Below, in pieces: positions 25,467-34,900 of a stretch of 64,000 nt of DNA. Both the position numbers and the translations under genes were made by a program. The notes below the pieces were generated by a model. That model worked only from the letters and a program-made list of their open reading frames with translations, was not told the origin of the DNA and made no database searches. Source of the DNA: CAKRJP01 sp963634745 (GTDB lineage: Bacteria > Bacillota > Clostridia > Lachnospirales > Lachnospiraceae); contig CAVHCX010000001.1 of assembly GCA_963634745.1 (NCBI GenBank), positions 186,001 to 250,000 on the forward strand, in the 5' to 3' direction. Each line of letters starts with the position of its first letter. The first letter of the stretch is position 1.

Positions 25467-27257
25467 ATGACTGTTGTTGCAGAAAGAATTGCAAAACTAA
25501 GATCCCTGATGTCTGAGAAAGGCATCGATGCCTATGTTGTTCCTACAGCTGATTTTCATCAGAGCGAATACGTAGGGGAACACTTCAAGGCAAGAAAGTA
25601 TATTACAGGCTTCACCGGCTCCTACGGTACAGCTGTAATCACCATGGATGATGGCGGCTTATGGACAGACGGAAGATATTTCTTCCAGGCTACCAACGAA
25701 CTTGAAGGCAGCGGCATCCGTCTGATGAAGATGTTTGTAGGAGACACTCCTTCTGTCACAGAATATCTTGCAGATACCGTGAAAGCCGGAGGCTGTGTTG
25801 CCTTTGACGGCCGTGTACTTTCTGTCGATGAAGGAAAAGAATTTGAAGACACCCTTCTTGCCAAGGGAATTAAAATCAATTATGAGGAAGATTTGATCAA
25901 TGAAATCTGGGAGGACCGCCCTTCCCTTTCTACCAAACCTGCTTTCTTCCTTGAAGAGAAATATACAGGAGAAAGTACAACCTCCAAGCTTGCACGAATT
26001 CGCGAGAAAATGGCAGCTGCCGGTGCAGACATTCATGTCATTGCTTCCTTAGACGATATTTGCTGGATCTTAAATATCCGTGGAGATGATGTAGATTTCT
26101 TCCCACTCCTGCTCTCCTACGCCATTATCAAAAACAACTGCGTAGAATTATATGTAGATGACAGCAAATTAGATGATCGGATTCACGAAGAACTCGCAAA
26201 GGACAAGGTCCATATCCATCCCTACAATGACATTTACGAGGATGTCAAGAAATTAGATCCTGCTTCTGTGGCAATGATCGATCCTATGAAGATGAACTAT
26301 GCGCTTTATAAGAACCTTCCTTGCAAATTGGTGGAGGAAGCCAATCCTTCGATCTTAATGAAGGCTATGAAGAATGAAGTTGAGCTTGAAAATATCAAAG
26401 AAGCTCATATCAAGGATGGTATCGCCATTACCAAGTTCATGTATTGGGTAAAGAATAATTACGACAAGGAGACCATTACCGAGCTTAGCGCAGCAGACAA
26501 GATTATGTCCCTGAGAGCTGAGCAGGACGGATATATCAGAGAAAGCTTCGAGCCTCTTTGTGCCTTTGCAGATCATGCTGCTATGATGCATTACTCCCCT
26601 TCTCCAGAGACAGATGTTCCGTTGAAAGAAGGCGGCATGCTTCTTAATGACACCGGCGGCGGCTACTTTGAAGGTTCTACAGATATTACAAGAACCTTTG
26701 TTTTAGGTTCTATCGACGATAAAATGAAGAAATATTATACAGCAGTTCTTCGTTCTATGATGCGGCTTGCCAGAGCAAAATTCCTCTATGGATGCTATGG
26801 ATACAACTTGGATGTATTGGTTCGCGGCCCGGTTTGGGATCTTGATCTAGACTTCCAGTGTGGTTCCGGTCACGGAGTCGGCTATCTCGGAAATATTCAC
26901 GAGCCACCGACAGGCTTCCGCTGGTATGTGGTACCTAGCAAGAATGAGCACCATCAATTAGAGGAAGGCATGGTTATGACCGATGAGCCCGGAATCTATG
27001 AGGATGGAGAGTTCGGTATCCGTATCGAAAATGAATTTATCGTAAGAAAAGGAACCAAGAATAAATATGGTCAGTTTATGTATTTCGAAACCATCACCTT
27101 CGCTCCTATTGATTTAGACGGTATCGATCCTGAGGAAATGAGCCGCGATGAAAGAGAATGGTTAAACGACTATCACAAGCAGGTATATGAAAAGATCGGC
27201 CCACATCTTACAGACGAAGAAAGAGAATGGCTCAAGGAATATACCCGAGCAATTTAA
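25467..27257 (+). CDS. Aminopeptidase P family protein (M24B, long form)
   Basis: Metallopeptidase that removes N-terminal residues before proline. Three-domain long form (596 aa, like eukaryotic XPNPEP1): two creatinase-like N-terminal domains (about 1-155 and 160-310) and a pita-bread catalytic domain. Metal ligands seen: Asp395 (LLNDTGGG), Asp406 (STDITRTF), His469 (GSGHGVGYLG), Glu507 (MTDEPGIYE) and Glu521 (IRIENEF); the supporting His478 is in NIHEPP. GGGAGG precedes the ATG. It lies between a peptide importer and a prolidase-like amidohydrolase, consistent with use of proline-containing peptides. Confidence 0.94.
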   Translation: MTVVAERIAKLRSLMSEKGIDAYVVPTADFHQSEYVGEHFKARKYITGFTGSYGTAVITMDDGGLWTDGRYFFQATNELEGSGIRLMKMFVGDTPSVTEYLADTVKAGGCVAFDGRVLSVDEGKEFEDTLLAKGIKINYEEDLINEIWEDRPSLSTKPAFFLEEKYTGESTTSKLARIREKMAAAGADIHVIASLDDICWILNIRGDDVDFFPLLLSYAIIKNNCVELYVDDSKLDDRIHEELAKDKVHIHPYNDIYEDVKKLDPASVAMIDPMKMNYALYKNLPCKLVEEANPSILMKAMKNEVELENIKEAHIKDGIAITKFMYWVKNNYDKETITELSAADKIMSLRAEQDGYIRESFEPLCAFADHAAMMHYSPSPETDVPLKEGGMLLNDTGGGYFEGSTDITRTFVLGSIDDKMKKYYTAVLRSMMRLARAKFLYGCYGYNLDVLVRGPVWDLDLDFQCGSGHGVGYLGNIHEPPTGFRWYVVPSKNEHHQLEEGMVMTDEPGIYEDGEFGIRIENEFIVRKGTKNKYGQFMYFETITFAPIDLDGIDPEEMSRDEREWLNDYHKQVYEKIGPHLTDEEREWLKEYTRAI

Positions 27258-27313
27258 CCAGATAAGTGCTTTCATAAAGTTTTCAATGATCCATAACAAG
27301 GGGGAAACGAACA

Positions 27314-28552
27314 ATGATTATTGCTGCAAAATATTTAATGACCGGTGACGGAAAAACCGTACTCACTGACAAGGCAGTGGTTACCGATGAATTTGGAAAG
27401 ATTAAAAAGATTGCCTCCAAAGAAGAATTAATGGCAGAATTTCCTGAAGAAGAGGTCAAAGACTATAAGGATGCAACCCTTCTTCCGGGTCTCTGCGATA
27501 TGCATGTGCATTTGGGATATTACTATTCTCAACCGGACACCTTTAACTATGACCCTAAACTCATTCAATTGTATGCCCTTCAGCATGCCCAGGCTGCTTT
27601 TGAGCGAGGCATTACATCCGTAAGAGATATGTCCTCCGCCCACGGTGTTTGCAAGACTCTGAAATTAGCAGCCGAAAAAGGCTTTATTACGATCCCTCAT
27701 ATCACCCACACAGATACAGGAATCTGTATGACCGGCGGCCATGCCTGGGATGAAGTCGAAGAGGTAGACGGCCCTTGGGAGGTTCGAAAGGAGATCCGCA
27801 AGCAGGTAAGGGACGGGGCCGAATGGGTAAAGGTGCTTACCACCCACAGAACGCATACTCCGGAACTTACCCAAGAAGAATTAGACGCAGCTGTAGACGA
27901 GTGTCACAGAAGAGGTATTAAGTGCGGTGTCCATGCCGGAACCAATCCCGGAATTCAAATGTGTATTGATGCCGGTTTCGATACCATCGAACATGCTACC
28001 TTTATGACCCTGGATCACGCAAAACAGATGGCTGAAAAAGGCATTGCCTGGACCCCGACCATTATGGCCTATACCTTGCTCTATGATATTTGCAAGGAAA
28101 GCATGGAAAAACATGCCGGGGCTCCTGTAAATGATCCGGTTATGCAAAAAGAATTAAAGGACTATCAGTACTTCGAGCCTGCTTATAAGGCCTACAGAGA
28201 TCATTTTAAGGAATTTTACGACACCGGAGTGACTGTAATCGCAGGAACTGACATGGTCATGTACCAGTCTCCTCTCCTTCCTTTGCCAAGAGAGCTTCAA
28301 TACATGGTAGAATATGGAATCACACCGGTACAGGCCATTCAGACAGCCACCTCAAATCCAGCCAAGGTTCTGGGCGTTGAAAAGGAACGTGGCCTTGTAA
28401 AAGAAGGATTAGACGCTGACCTTTTGGTTGTAGGAGGCGACCTGAGCAAGGATATTACCTGCCTCAATGATGTAAAATTAGTTACCTTAGGAGGAAAAAG
28501 AGTATTTGAAGATGGCATCCGCTATGTAGGAACCTCAAATATGTTCATGTAA
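27314..28552 (+). CDS. Amidohydrolase-superfamily protein, prolidase/imidazolonepropionase-like
   Basis: Metal-dependent hydrolase with the urease-type barrel. Metal-binding signs: LPGLCDMHVHLG (HxH), a Lys in EWVKVLTTH (likely the bridging carboxylated Lys), CGVHAGT, DTIEHATFM and VIAGTDMVM. The family includes Xaa-Pro/Xaa-Arg dipeptidases and imidazolonepropionase-like proteins; next to aminopeptidase P and a peptide importer a dipeptidase role is the better guess. 412 aa; AAGGGGGAAACG precedes the ATG. It ends before a strong terminator shared with the convergent leuA gene. Confidence 0.85.
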   Translation: MIIAAKYLMTGDGKTVLTDKAVVTDEFGKIKKIASKEELMAEFPEEEVKDYKDATLLPGLCDMHVHLGYYYSQPDTFNYDPKLIQLYALQHAQAAFERGITSVRDMSSAHGVCKTLKLAAEKGFITIPHITHTDTGICMTGGHAWDEVEEVDGPWEVRKEIRKQVRDGAEWVKVLTTHRTHTPELTQEELDAAVDECHRRGIKCGVHAGTNPGIQMCIDAGFDTIEHATFMTLDHAKQMAEKGIAWTPTIMAYTLLYDICKESMEKHAGAPVNDPVMQKELKDYQYFEPAYKAYRDHFKEFYDTGVTVIAGTDMVMYQSPLLPLPRELQYMVEYGITPVQAIQTATSNPAKVLGVEKERGLVKEGLDADLLVVGGDLSKDITCLNDVKLVTLGGKRVFEDGIRYVGTSNMFM

Positions 28553-28582
28553 CCCCCAAATATCATTAGCTATACAAGAGCA

Positions 28583-28619
28583 AAAAAAGGAACGGCATAT
28601 TTCTTGCCGTTCCTTTTTT
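28583..28619 (+). terminator. Bidirectional intrinsic terminator between amidohydrolase and leuA genes
   Basis: Perfect stem AAAAAAGGAACGGCA / TGCCGTTCCTTTTTT with a 7-nt loop. A- and T-runs on both sides let it end transcripts from both directions. Confidence 0.95.
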
Positions 28620-28648
28620 CAAGCTTTTTGAAAGCTGATTGTTTATTT

Positions 28649-30637
28649 TTATTTTTGATTTCTAAATTGCATGGGAGTCATTTCATAAGCCTTCTTAAAG
28701 AGGCGATTAAAATGCTCTACATTCTGATATCCAACCGTCAAGGCAATATTCTCCACCGTCATATTACTGCTTTTAAGCAGGGCTCTTGCCTTTTTAAGAC
28801 GGATCTTCTTTACCAGGTCACCAAAGGTCATTCCGGATTTTTCCTTAATATACTTGGACAGATAAGGCTTTGATAAATAGAACTTTTCTGCCAGATCATC
28901 CAGTGTAATATCGATATAGTTGGCCTGAATATAGTTCATAATCTCAATCATACGAGGATCCTTGACCCCGTCTTTGCTGGCCAGCTCGTCTAATTTATTG
29001 ACTGCTACGATCAAGGCCTCTATCGATGCCTTAATAATATCTGCATCAATACCTACGCCCCACTGCATCTTTCCTTCTCTTAAGACGCCCACATAGGCTA
29101 CCGCCTTGGAAGAGGATCCCTTTGTAAGAGAATGTTCCTCGTAGAAGGAAAGCTCGTAGCTAATTCCAAAATACTGCTTGATAGCATTGCTGACTGCATC
29201 CAAGCGTCCATTACCAATGGCAGTGATCACATGATTTTCTCCGTCATGGGAGATAGTTACCTCTGCGGTAATTCCATTGACTTGCTTGAAATGGCATTCA
29301 TCTACATGGAAGACAGATTTTGTATTGATATAGTGGTCTGAGAAGATCTGATATACCCAATCAGGGGTCAGCTCCTTGTGGGCCTTATCTGATACATCCT
29401 TAACCATATAGCCCACTTCCTCACGCATTTTCTGCGGAAGATTAAATCCATAGGACTGATTTAAGATATAGCTTACGCCACCCTTTCCGGACTGACTATT
29501 GATACGGATAACGTCTGAATCATATTTTCTTCCCACGTCCTGAGGGTCAATCGGAAGATAAGGAACGGTCCACTCCTCCAAATTCTTCTCTTCTCTCCAA
29601 GCCATACCCTTGGCAATGGCATCCTGGTGAGATCCGGAGAAGGCTGTAAATACCAGGTCTCCGGCATATGGGGTACGCTCATATACATGCATTCTTGTAA
29701 GTTTTTCATAGGTTTCACGGATCCTTTGCATGTCTGAGAAGTCCAATTTCGGATCTACTCCGTGGGAATACATATTCATTCCCAGGGTCACAACATCCAC
29801 ATTACCTGTACGCTCACCATTTCCGAACAAGGTTCCCTCGACACGGTCAGCCCCGGCCAAAACTCCAAGCTCTGCTGTAGCCACTCCGGTTCCTCGGTCA
29901 TTGTGAGGATGAATACTCAGTACCACATTCTCCCTATAAGCCAAATGCTTATGTACATACTCTAACTGGGTAGCAAATACATGGGGCATAGCATTCTCAA
30001 CGGTCGTAGGAATATTGATAATGGCTTTATTATCAGCCGTTGGTTTCCAAACATCTAAGACTGCATTACATACTTCCACTGCATAGTCGATCTCTGTTCC
30101 CGAAAAGCTTTCCGGACTATACTCAAAGGTAAAATTACCATCGGTCTCAGAAGCCAGTTGCTTCAAAAGAGTAGCACCATCAATAGCGATCTGCTTAATG
30201 TGTTCTTTATCTTTCTTAAATACCTGCTCTCTCTGGGCTACAGATGTTGAATTATATACATGGATCACTGCATGGGGTGCTCCCTTTACAGCCTCGAAGG
30301 TTCTCTTAATAATGTGCTCTCTCGCCTGAGTCAATACCTGAACCGTAACATCATCCGGGATCATATTCTTCTCGATCAAGGTTCTCATAAAGCGATATTC
30401 TGTCTCGGAAGCTGCCGGAAAGCCTACTTCTATTTCCTTAAATCCAATGTCTACCAGTAACTGGAAAAATTCCAATTTCTCATCCAGGCTCATAGGCTCG
30501 ATCAGGGACTGATTTCCATCTCTAAGATCTACGCTGCACCAGATGGGAGCCTCTGTAATGGTCTCCTTTTTCACCCAATCATAAGTAATCTCCGGCGGCA
30601 TAAAATATGGTTTCTTATATTTTTTTAAATTCATCAT
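28649..30637 (-). CDS. leuA: 2-isopropylmalate synthase fused to a C-terminal AraC-type HTH domain
   Basis: Condenses 2-ketoisovalerate with acetyl-CoA, the first step of leucine synthesis. The catalytic barrel (about 30-400) is of the yeast/LeuA2 type, with the DLRDGNQ motif at 37-43, HPHNDRGTG (metal His243, His245) and FGNGERTGN. The LeuA regulatory dimer domain follows (about 440-550; ITAIGNGRLDAVSNAIK). Residues about 560-662 are a complete AraC/XylS double HTH: LDDLAEKFYLSKPYLSKYIK, then RLKKARALLKSSNMTVENIA and VGYQNVEHFNRLFKKAYEMT. The frame is open from start to end with no stop or frameshift. GAGG lies 8 nt upstream of the first ATG. It is a single gene with a weak promoter and small palindromes upstream. 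An enzyme-regulator fusion is very unusual; I know of no characterised member. Confidence 0.92.
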   Translation of the reverse strand: MMNLKKYKKPYFMPPEITYDWVKKETITEAPIWCSVDLRDGNQSLIEPMSLDEKLEFFQLLVDIGFKEIEVGFPAASETEYRFMRTLIEKNMIPDDVTVQVLTQAREHIIKRTFEAVKGAPHAVIHVYNSTSVAQREQVFKKDKEHIKQIAIDGATLLKQLASETDGNFTFEYSPESFSGTEIDYAVEVCNAVLDVWKPTADNKAIINIPTTVENAMPHVFATQLEYVHKHLAYRENVVLSIHPHNDRGTGVATAELGVLAGADRVEGTLFGNGERTGNVDVVTLGMNMYSHGVDPKLDFSDMQRIRETYEKLTRMHVYERTPYAGDLVFTAFSGSHQDAIAKGMAWREEKNLEEWTVPYLPIDPQDVGRKYDSDVIRINSQSGKGGVSYILNQSYGFNLPQKMREEVGYMVKDVSDKAHKELTPDWVYQIFSDHYINTKSVFHVDECHFKQVNGITAEVTISHDGENHVITAIGNGRLDAVSNAIKQYFGISYELSFYEEHSLTKGSSSKAVAYVGVLREGKMQWGVGIDADIIKASIEALIVAVNKLDELASKDGVKDPRMIEIMNYIQANYIDITLDDLAEKFYLSKPYLSKYIKEKSGMTFGDLVKKIRLKKARALLKSSNMTVENIALTVGYQNVEHFNRLFKKAYEMTPMQFRNQK

Positions 30638-30663
30638 GTCTTTATCCTCTTTTCTATTAAAAT

Positions 30664-30702
30664 ATAATAATATTCATCAAAAACCTTGTCTTTTTTTAAG
30701 AC
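30664..30702 (-). promoter_or_regulatory. Tentative leuA promoter with overlapping palindrome
   Basis: Minus strand AAGACA (30687-30692), 17-bp spacer, TATTAT (30664-30669). The -35 is inside the inverted repeat GTCTT-5-AAGAC (30688-30702); a second one, GACT-5-AGTC, follows at 30700-30712. There is too little room for a T-box leader. Confidence 0.4.
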
Positions 30703-30725
30703 TTCTCTAGTCTATCATAGGTCCC

Positions 30726-30761
30726 CAAAAAAGGAAAGTGATGATTTTAATCACTTTCCTT
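30726..30761 (-). terminator. Intrinsic terminator after the rhomboid-like gene
   Basis: Perfect 12-bp stem AAGGAAAGTGAT/ATCACTTTCCTT with a 7-nt loop, followed on the minus strand by a T-run; it separates the rhomboid-like gene from leuA. Confidence 0.9.
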
Positions 30762-30796
30762 GATGTTTTTTAATCTTTTGTTTGAATTGTTTCTCT

Positions 30797-31666
30797 TTAT
30801 TTTACATGCTGATGGGTAAAGAGATGGTCCTGACAATATTCATAATTTCCATTGCATTTTGAGCAATATCTAAATTCCAGATTGGGATCATCAAGCTCTG
30901 TCCGGCCGCATACCGCGCAGCGATGTTTGGCCCCTCCCGCATAGGTATTCTGGGGTCTTGCCTGTCTGGTCTCCCTTTTAAACTTCTGCCTTCTTGCAAA
31001 TTGCTTGGGATTATACTTTTGAGTATTTCTCGTGCTAACAAAGAAGATCAGGAAATTCAAAATAGAAATCACAGCAGCTACTGCATTGGCTCTGTAGTAA
31101 ACTCCATAAAGGGCATTTCCTCCGTAGGCAGGAAGGAAGGCCTGAACAATCGCATACAAGAAATAAAGACCGTCTATCACCGCCAGCCATTTTGCCTTAA
31201 TCGGAATAATCATAAATAATAAAAATTCTAAGTCCGGATAGAGGGCTGCAAAGGCAAAAAAGAGGGACATGTTGAGGTACCAGGTGTCCATGGTTAGATT
31301 CACACCGGTCACCAGGTAAATTAAGATAGCTGCAATGACTTCAAAGAGCATACCGGAAAAAAAGTAAAGATTAAACTTAAAGGCACCCCAAACTCGTTCC
31401 AATTGGATTCCCAGCATATAATACATATAAAGTACAAATACAATAAAAATCAAGCTGGTAGACGGAGGATTGATGATAAAGGTAACAATTCTCCATACCT
31501 GCCCTTTTAGGATTGCTGCCGCATTAAGACTTAAATATTCATAATAAAAGTTCGGATTAATGATACTCAAGAAAAATCCCGCAGCATATAAAATAATGAT
31601 ATAAACCATAAGATTGGGAATGGCATACTTTCCAAACTTTCGTTCCAATTTGTTTAACCAGTTCAT
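30797..31666 (-). CDS. Rhomboid-like membrane protein with C-terminal Cys/His cluster (probably not a protease)
   Basis: Six or so membrane helices in the rhomboid order: LKGQVWRIVTFIINPPSTS (L1 loop type), LYMYYMLGIQLERVWGAFKF, NMSLFFAFAALYPDLEFLLF and IPIKAKWLAVIDGLYFL. The usual catalytic GxSG is NMSLF here, and the helix expected to hold the catalytic His reads RANAVAAVISIL without His, so protease activity is unlikely. The tail (about 245-289) has CAVCGRTELDD, CSKCNGNYEYCQDH and two more His, looking like a zinc-binding module. Unknown function. A consensus-like promoter precedes it. Confidence 0.7.
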   Translation of the reverse strand: MNWLNKLERKFGKYAIPNLMVYIIILYAAGFFLSIINPNFYYEYLSLNAAAILKGQVWRIVTFIINPPSTSLIFIVFVLYMYYMLGIQLERVWGAFKFNLYFFSGMLFEVIAAILIYLVTGVNLTMDTWYLNMSLFFAFAALYPDLEFLLFMIIPIKAKWLAVIDGLYFLYAIVQAFLPAYGGNALYGVYYRANAVAAVISILNFLIFFVSTRNTQKYNPKQFARRQKFKRETRQARPQNTYAGGAKHRCAVCGRTELDDPNLEFRYCSKCNGNYEYCQDHLFTHQHVK

Positions 31667-31707
31667 ATTTTCAAACTCCTTCGTTTTTTTGGACCTAAAC
31701 TGCTTCT

Positions 31708-31736
31708 ATTTTATCCAGCCGATCTTTCTTTGTCAA
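31708..31736 (-). promoter_or_regulatory. SigA-type promoter of the rhomboid-like gene
   Basis: Minus strand TTGACA (31731-31736), 17-bp spacer, TAAAAT (31708-31713), about 40 bp above the start codon. Confidence 0.75.
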
Positions 31737-31868
31737 TCTAGCCCTATGGAAATTCACGGACATTTCATGGTCCCTTTATAAATATTTCATCTATGATTCT
31801 AAACCTATTGAGGATATTTTCTCTTTATTTTCTTTACGCTTTCTTAACAACTCTTTCTCTTTTTAAAA

Positions 31869-31897
31869 TTGACATTTAAATTCTTTTGTCGCATAAT
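31869..31897 (+). promoter_or_regulatory. SigA-type promoter of the activase-fusion gene
   Basis: TTGACA (31869-31874), 17-bp spacer, CATAAT (31892-31897), about 70 bp upstream of the start. The 130 bases between this and the divergent rhomboid promoter are AT-rich with nothing recognised. Confidence 0.75.
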
Positions 31898-31966
31898 ATG
31901 TAATGTTTGCTTAAACACATATTAATAAGAAGAAATCAACATTTTTTAGAAAACGAGGTTATTGTT

Positions 31967-34900
31967 ATGAATCAAAATTTATATACTTTAGGCATTGATA
32001 TTGGTTCTACTACAGTAAAAATCGCCCTGTTAGATGATACAAAACAGGTGGTATTTTCCGATTATGAAAGGCATTTTGCAAATATTCAGGAAACCTTATC
32101 CGGCCTTTTGGAGCGTGCCATCGCCAAGGTGGGAAAAGTAACTGCCTCCCCGGTAATCACCGGTTCCGGCGGACTTACCCTTGCAAAACACTTAGGTGTC
32201 CCTTTTGTTCAGGAAGTGGTTGCTGTTTCCACTGCCCTTCAAGACTATGCGCCTCAGACAGACGTAGCCATAGAGCTTGGTGGCGAGGATGCCAAAATCA
32301 TTTATTTTGAAGGTGGCAATATCGAACAGCGTATGAACGGCGTTTGTGCCGGCGGTACGGGTTCCTTCATTGATCAGATGGCTTCTTTGTTACAGACAGA
32401 TGCTTCCGGACTCAATGAATATGCCAAAAATTATCAGGCTCTTTATACCATCGCTGCCAGATGTGGTGTATTTGCCAAGACCGATATTCAACCCTTGATT
32501 AATGACGGTGCTTCCAGAGAGGATTTGGCCGCTTCTATTTTCCAGGCTGTGGTAAATCAGACCATCAGTGGATTGGCCTGTGGTAAACCTATCCGAGGAC
32601 ATGTAGCCTTTTTAGGTGGACCTTTACATTTCTTATCCGAACTGAAGGCTGCCTTTGTAAGAACTTTAAACTTAGATGAGGAACATACCATTGCTCCGGA
32701 TAATTCTCATTTATTTGCAGCGATAGGTTCTGCCCTTAATTCAAAACTTGATACTCCTGTGTCTCTTCTGGATATGCAAAAGCGTCTGGAAGGCAAGATC
32801 ACCATGGAGTTTGAGGTTGATCGTCTGGATCCTCTTTTTGCCAATGATGAGGAATGGGAGGAATTTAATAAGCGCCACGATGAGCACAAGGTTCCTATGG
32901 GAGATTTAAGCACCTATTCCGGCAAGGCCTTTTTGGGAATCGATGCTGGATCCACCACCACCAAAGCAGCCTTGGTCGGCCAAGATGGTACCCTTTTATA
33001 CTCCTTCTATCACAATAATGACGGAGACCCTTTAGGTACCACTATTTCCGCGATCAAGGATATTTACTCTAAACTGCCTAAAAACGTAGAGATCGTCCAC
33101 TCCTGCTCTACCGGCTACGGCGAGGCCCTGATTAAGGCCGCCCTTCTTTTAGATGAGGGAGAGGTAGAGACTATTGCCCATTACTATGCGGCTGCCTTCT
33201 TTGAGCCGGACGTAGATTGTATCCTTGACATTGGTGGCCAGGATATGAAGTGTATCAAAATCAAGAACCAAACCGTAGACAGCGTCCAGTTAAATGAGGC
33301 TTGTTCCTCCGGATGCGGTTCCTTCATCGAGACCTTTGCCAAGTCTCTTAATTTCACCGTCCAGGATTTCGCAAAGGAGGCTCTTTTTGCAGAGCATCCC
33401 ATTGATCTTGGTACCCGCTGTACCGTATTTATGAATTCTAAGGTAAAGCAGGCCCAGAAGGAAGGTGCCTCTGTGGCTGACATTTCCGCAGGACTTGCCT
33501 ACTCTGTAATCAAGAATGCCTTATTCAAGGTTATCAAGGTTTCAGACGCTTCCGAACTGGGAAAACATATTGTTGTTCAGGGTGGTACTTTTTACAACAA
33601 CGCCGTTCTTCGAAGCTTTGAGAAGATTGCAAATTGCCAGGCTGTACGTCCGGACATTGCAGGTATTATGGGAGCCTTCGGTGCAGCTTTAATTGCCAGA
33701 GAGCGCTACCAAGAGTCTAAAGAGACGACCATGCTACCGATCAGTGCCATCGAAGCCATGGAATACTCCACCACTATGACCAAATGTCGTGGATGTACCA
33801 ACAACTGCCGTCTTACCATCAATCACTTTAGCGGCGGCCGTAAATTTATCACCGGGAACCGTTGTGAGCGAGGTTTAGGAAAAGAGAAAGCAAAAAATAA
33901 GCTTCCAAATCTTTTTGACTATAAGATGCATCGTTATTTTGATTATGAGCCTTTAGATGTCAGTGAGGCAACCCGGGGAAGCATTGGTATTCCGAGAGTT
34001 CTAAATATGTATGAAAACTATCCTTTCTGGTTTACCTTTTTCAACAAGCTAGGATTTAGAGTCGTCCTCTCTCCTGCTTCTACCAGAAAGATTTACGAGC
34101 TTGGTATCGAGTCTATCCCCAGCGAGTCCGAGTGTTATCCTGCCAAGCTTGCCCACGGACATGTCCAGTGGCTCATTAATAAAAATGTACGCCGGATCTT
34201 CTATCCCAGTATCCCTTATGAGAGAAAGGAATTTTCCGAGGCCAACAACCACTACAACTGTCCGATTGTAACCTCCTATCCGGAGAATATTAAAAATAAT
34301 ATCGATGCCATTGTAAATGGCCAGGTTGATTTCATTCATCCTTTTATCTCTTTTGAAAGCGAAGATACCATAGCCTATGCTTTAATTGAGACATTTTCCG
34401 AGAAATATAAGATTCCTCAGGGAGAGATCAAGGAGGCTGTACATTTAGCTTGGCTTGAGTTAGCTTCTGCCAGGGAGGATATGCGAAGAAAAGGGGAGGA
34501 AACCATTGAATTCCTCCAAAAAACAGGAAACCACGGAATTGTATTGGCCGGACGTCCTTATCATATTGATCCGGAAATTCACCATGGTCTGCCTGAGATG
34601 ATCAACTCCTATAACATTGCCGTTTTAACAGAGGATTCCATCTCTCATTTAAATCCGGCGGAGCATCCTTTAAATGTTATGGACCAGTGGATGTACCACT
34701 CTCGTCTCTATGCGGCAGCCAATTATGTAAAAACCGTAGATTTTCTTGATCTGATCCAGCTAAATTCCTTTGGCTGCGGTCTGGATGCGGTTACTACCGA
34801 CCAGGTAGCTGATATTTTAAATAACTCAGGTAAGATTTATACAACCTTAAAGATAGACGAGGTCAACAACCTAGGTGCTGCAAGAATCCGTGTTCGTTCT

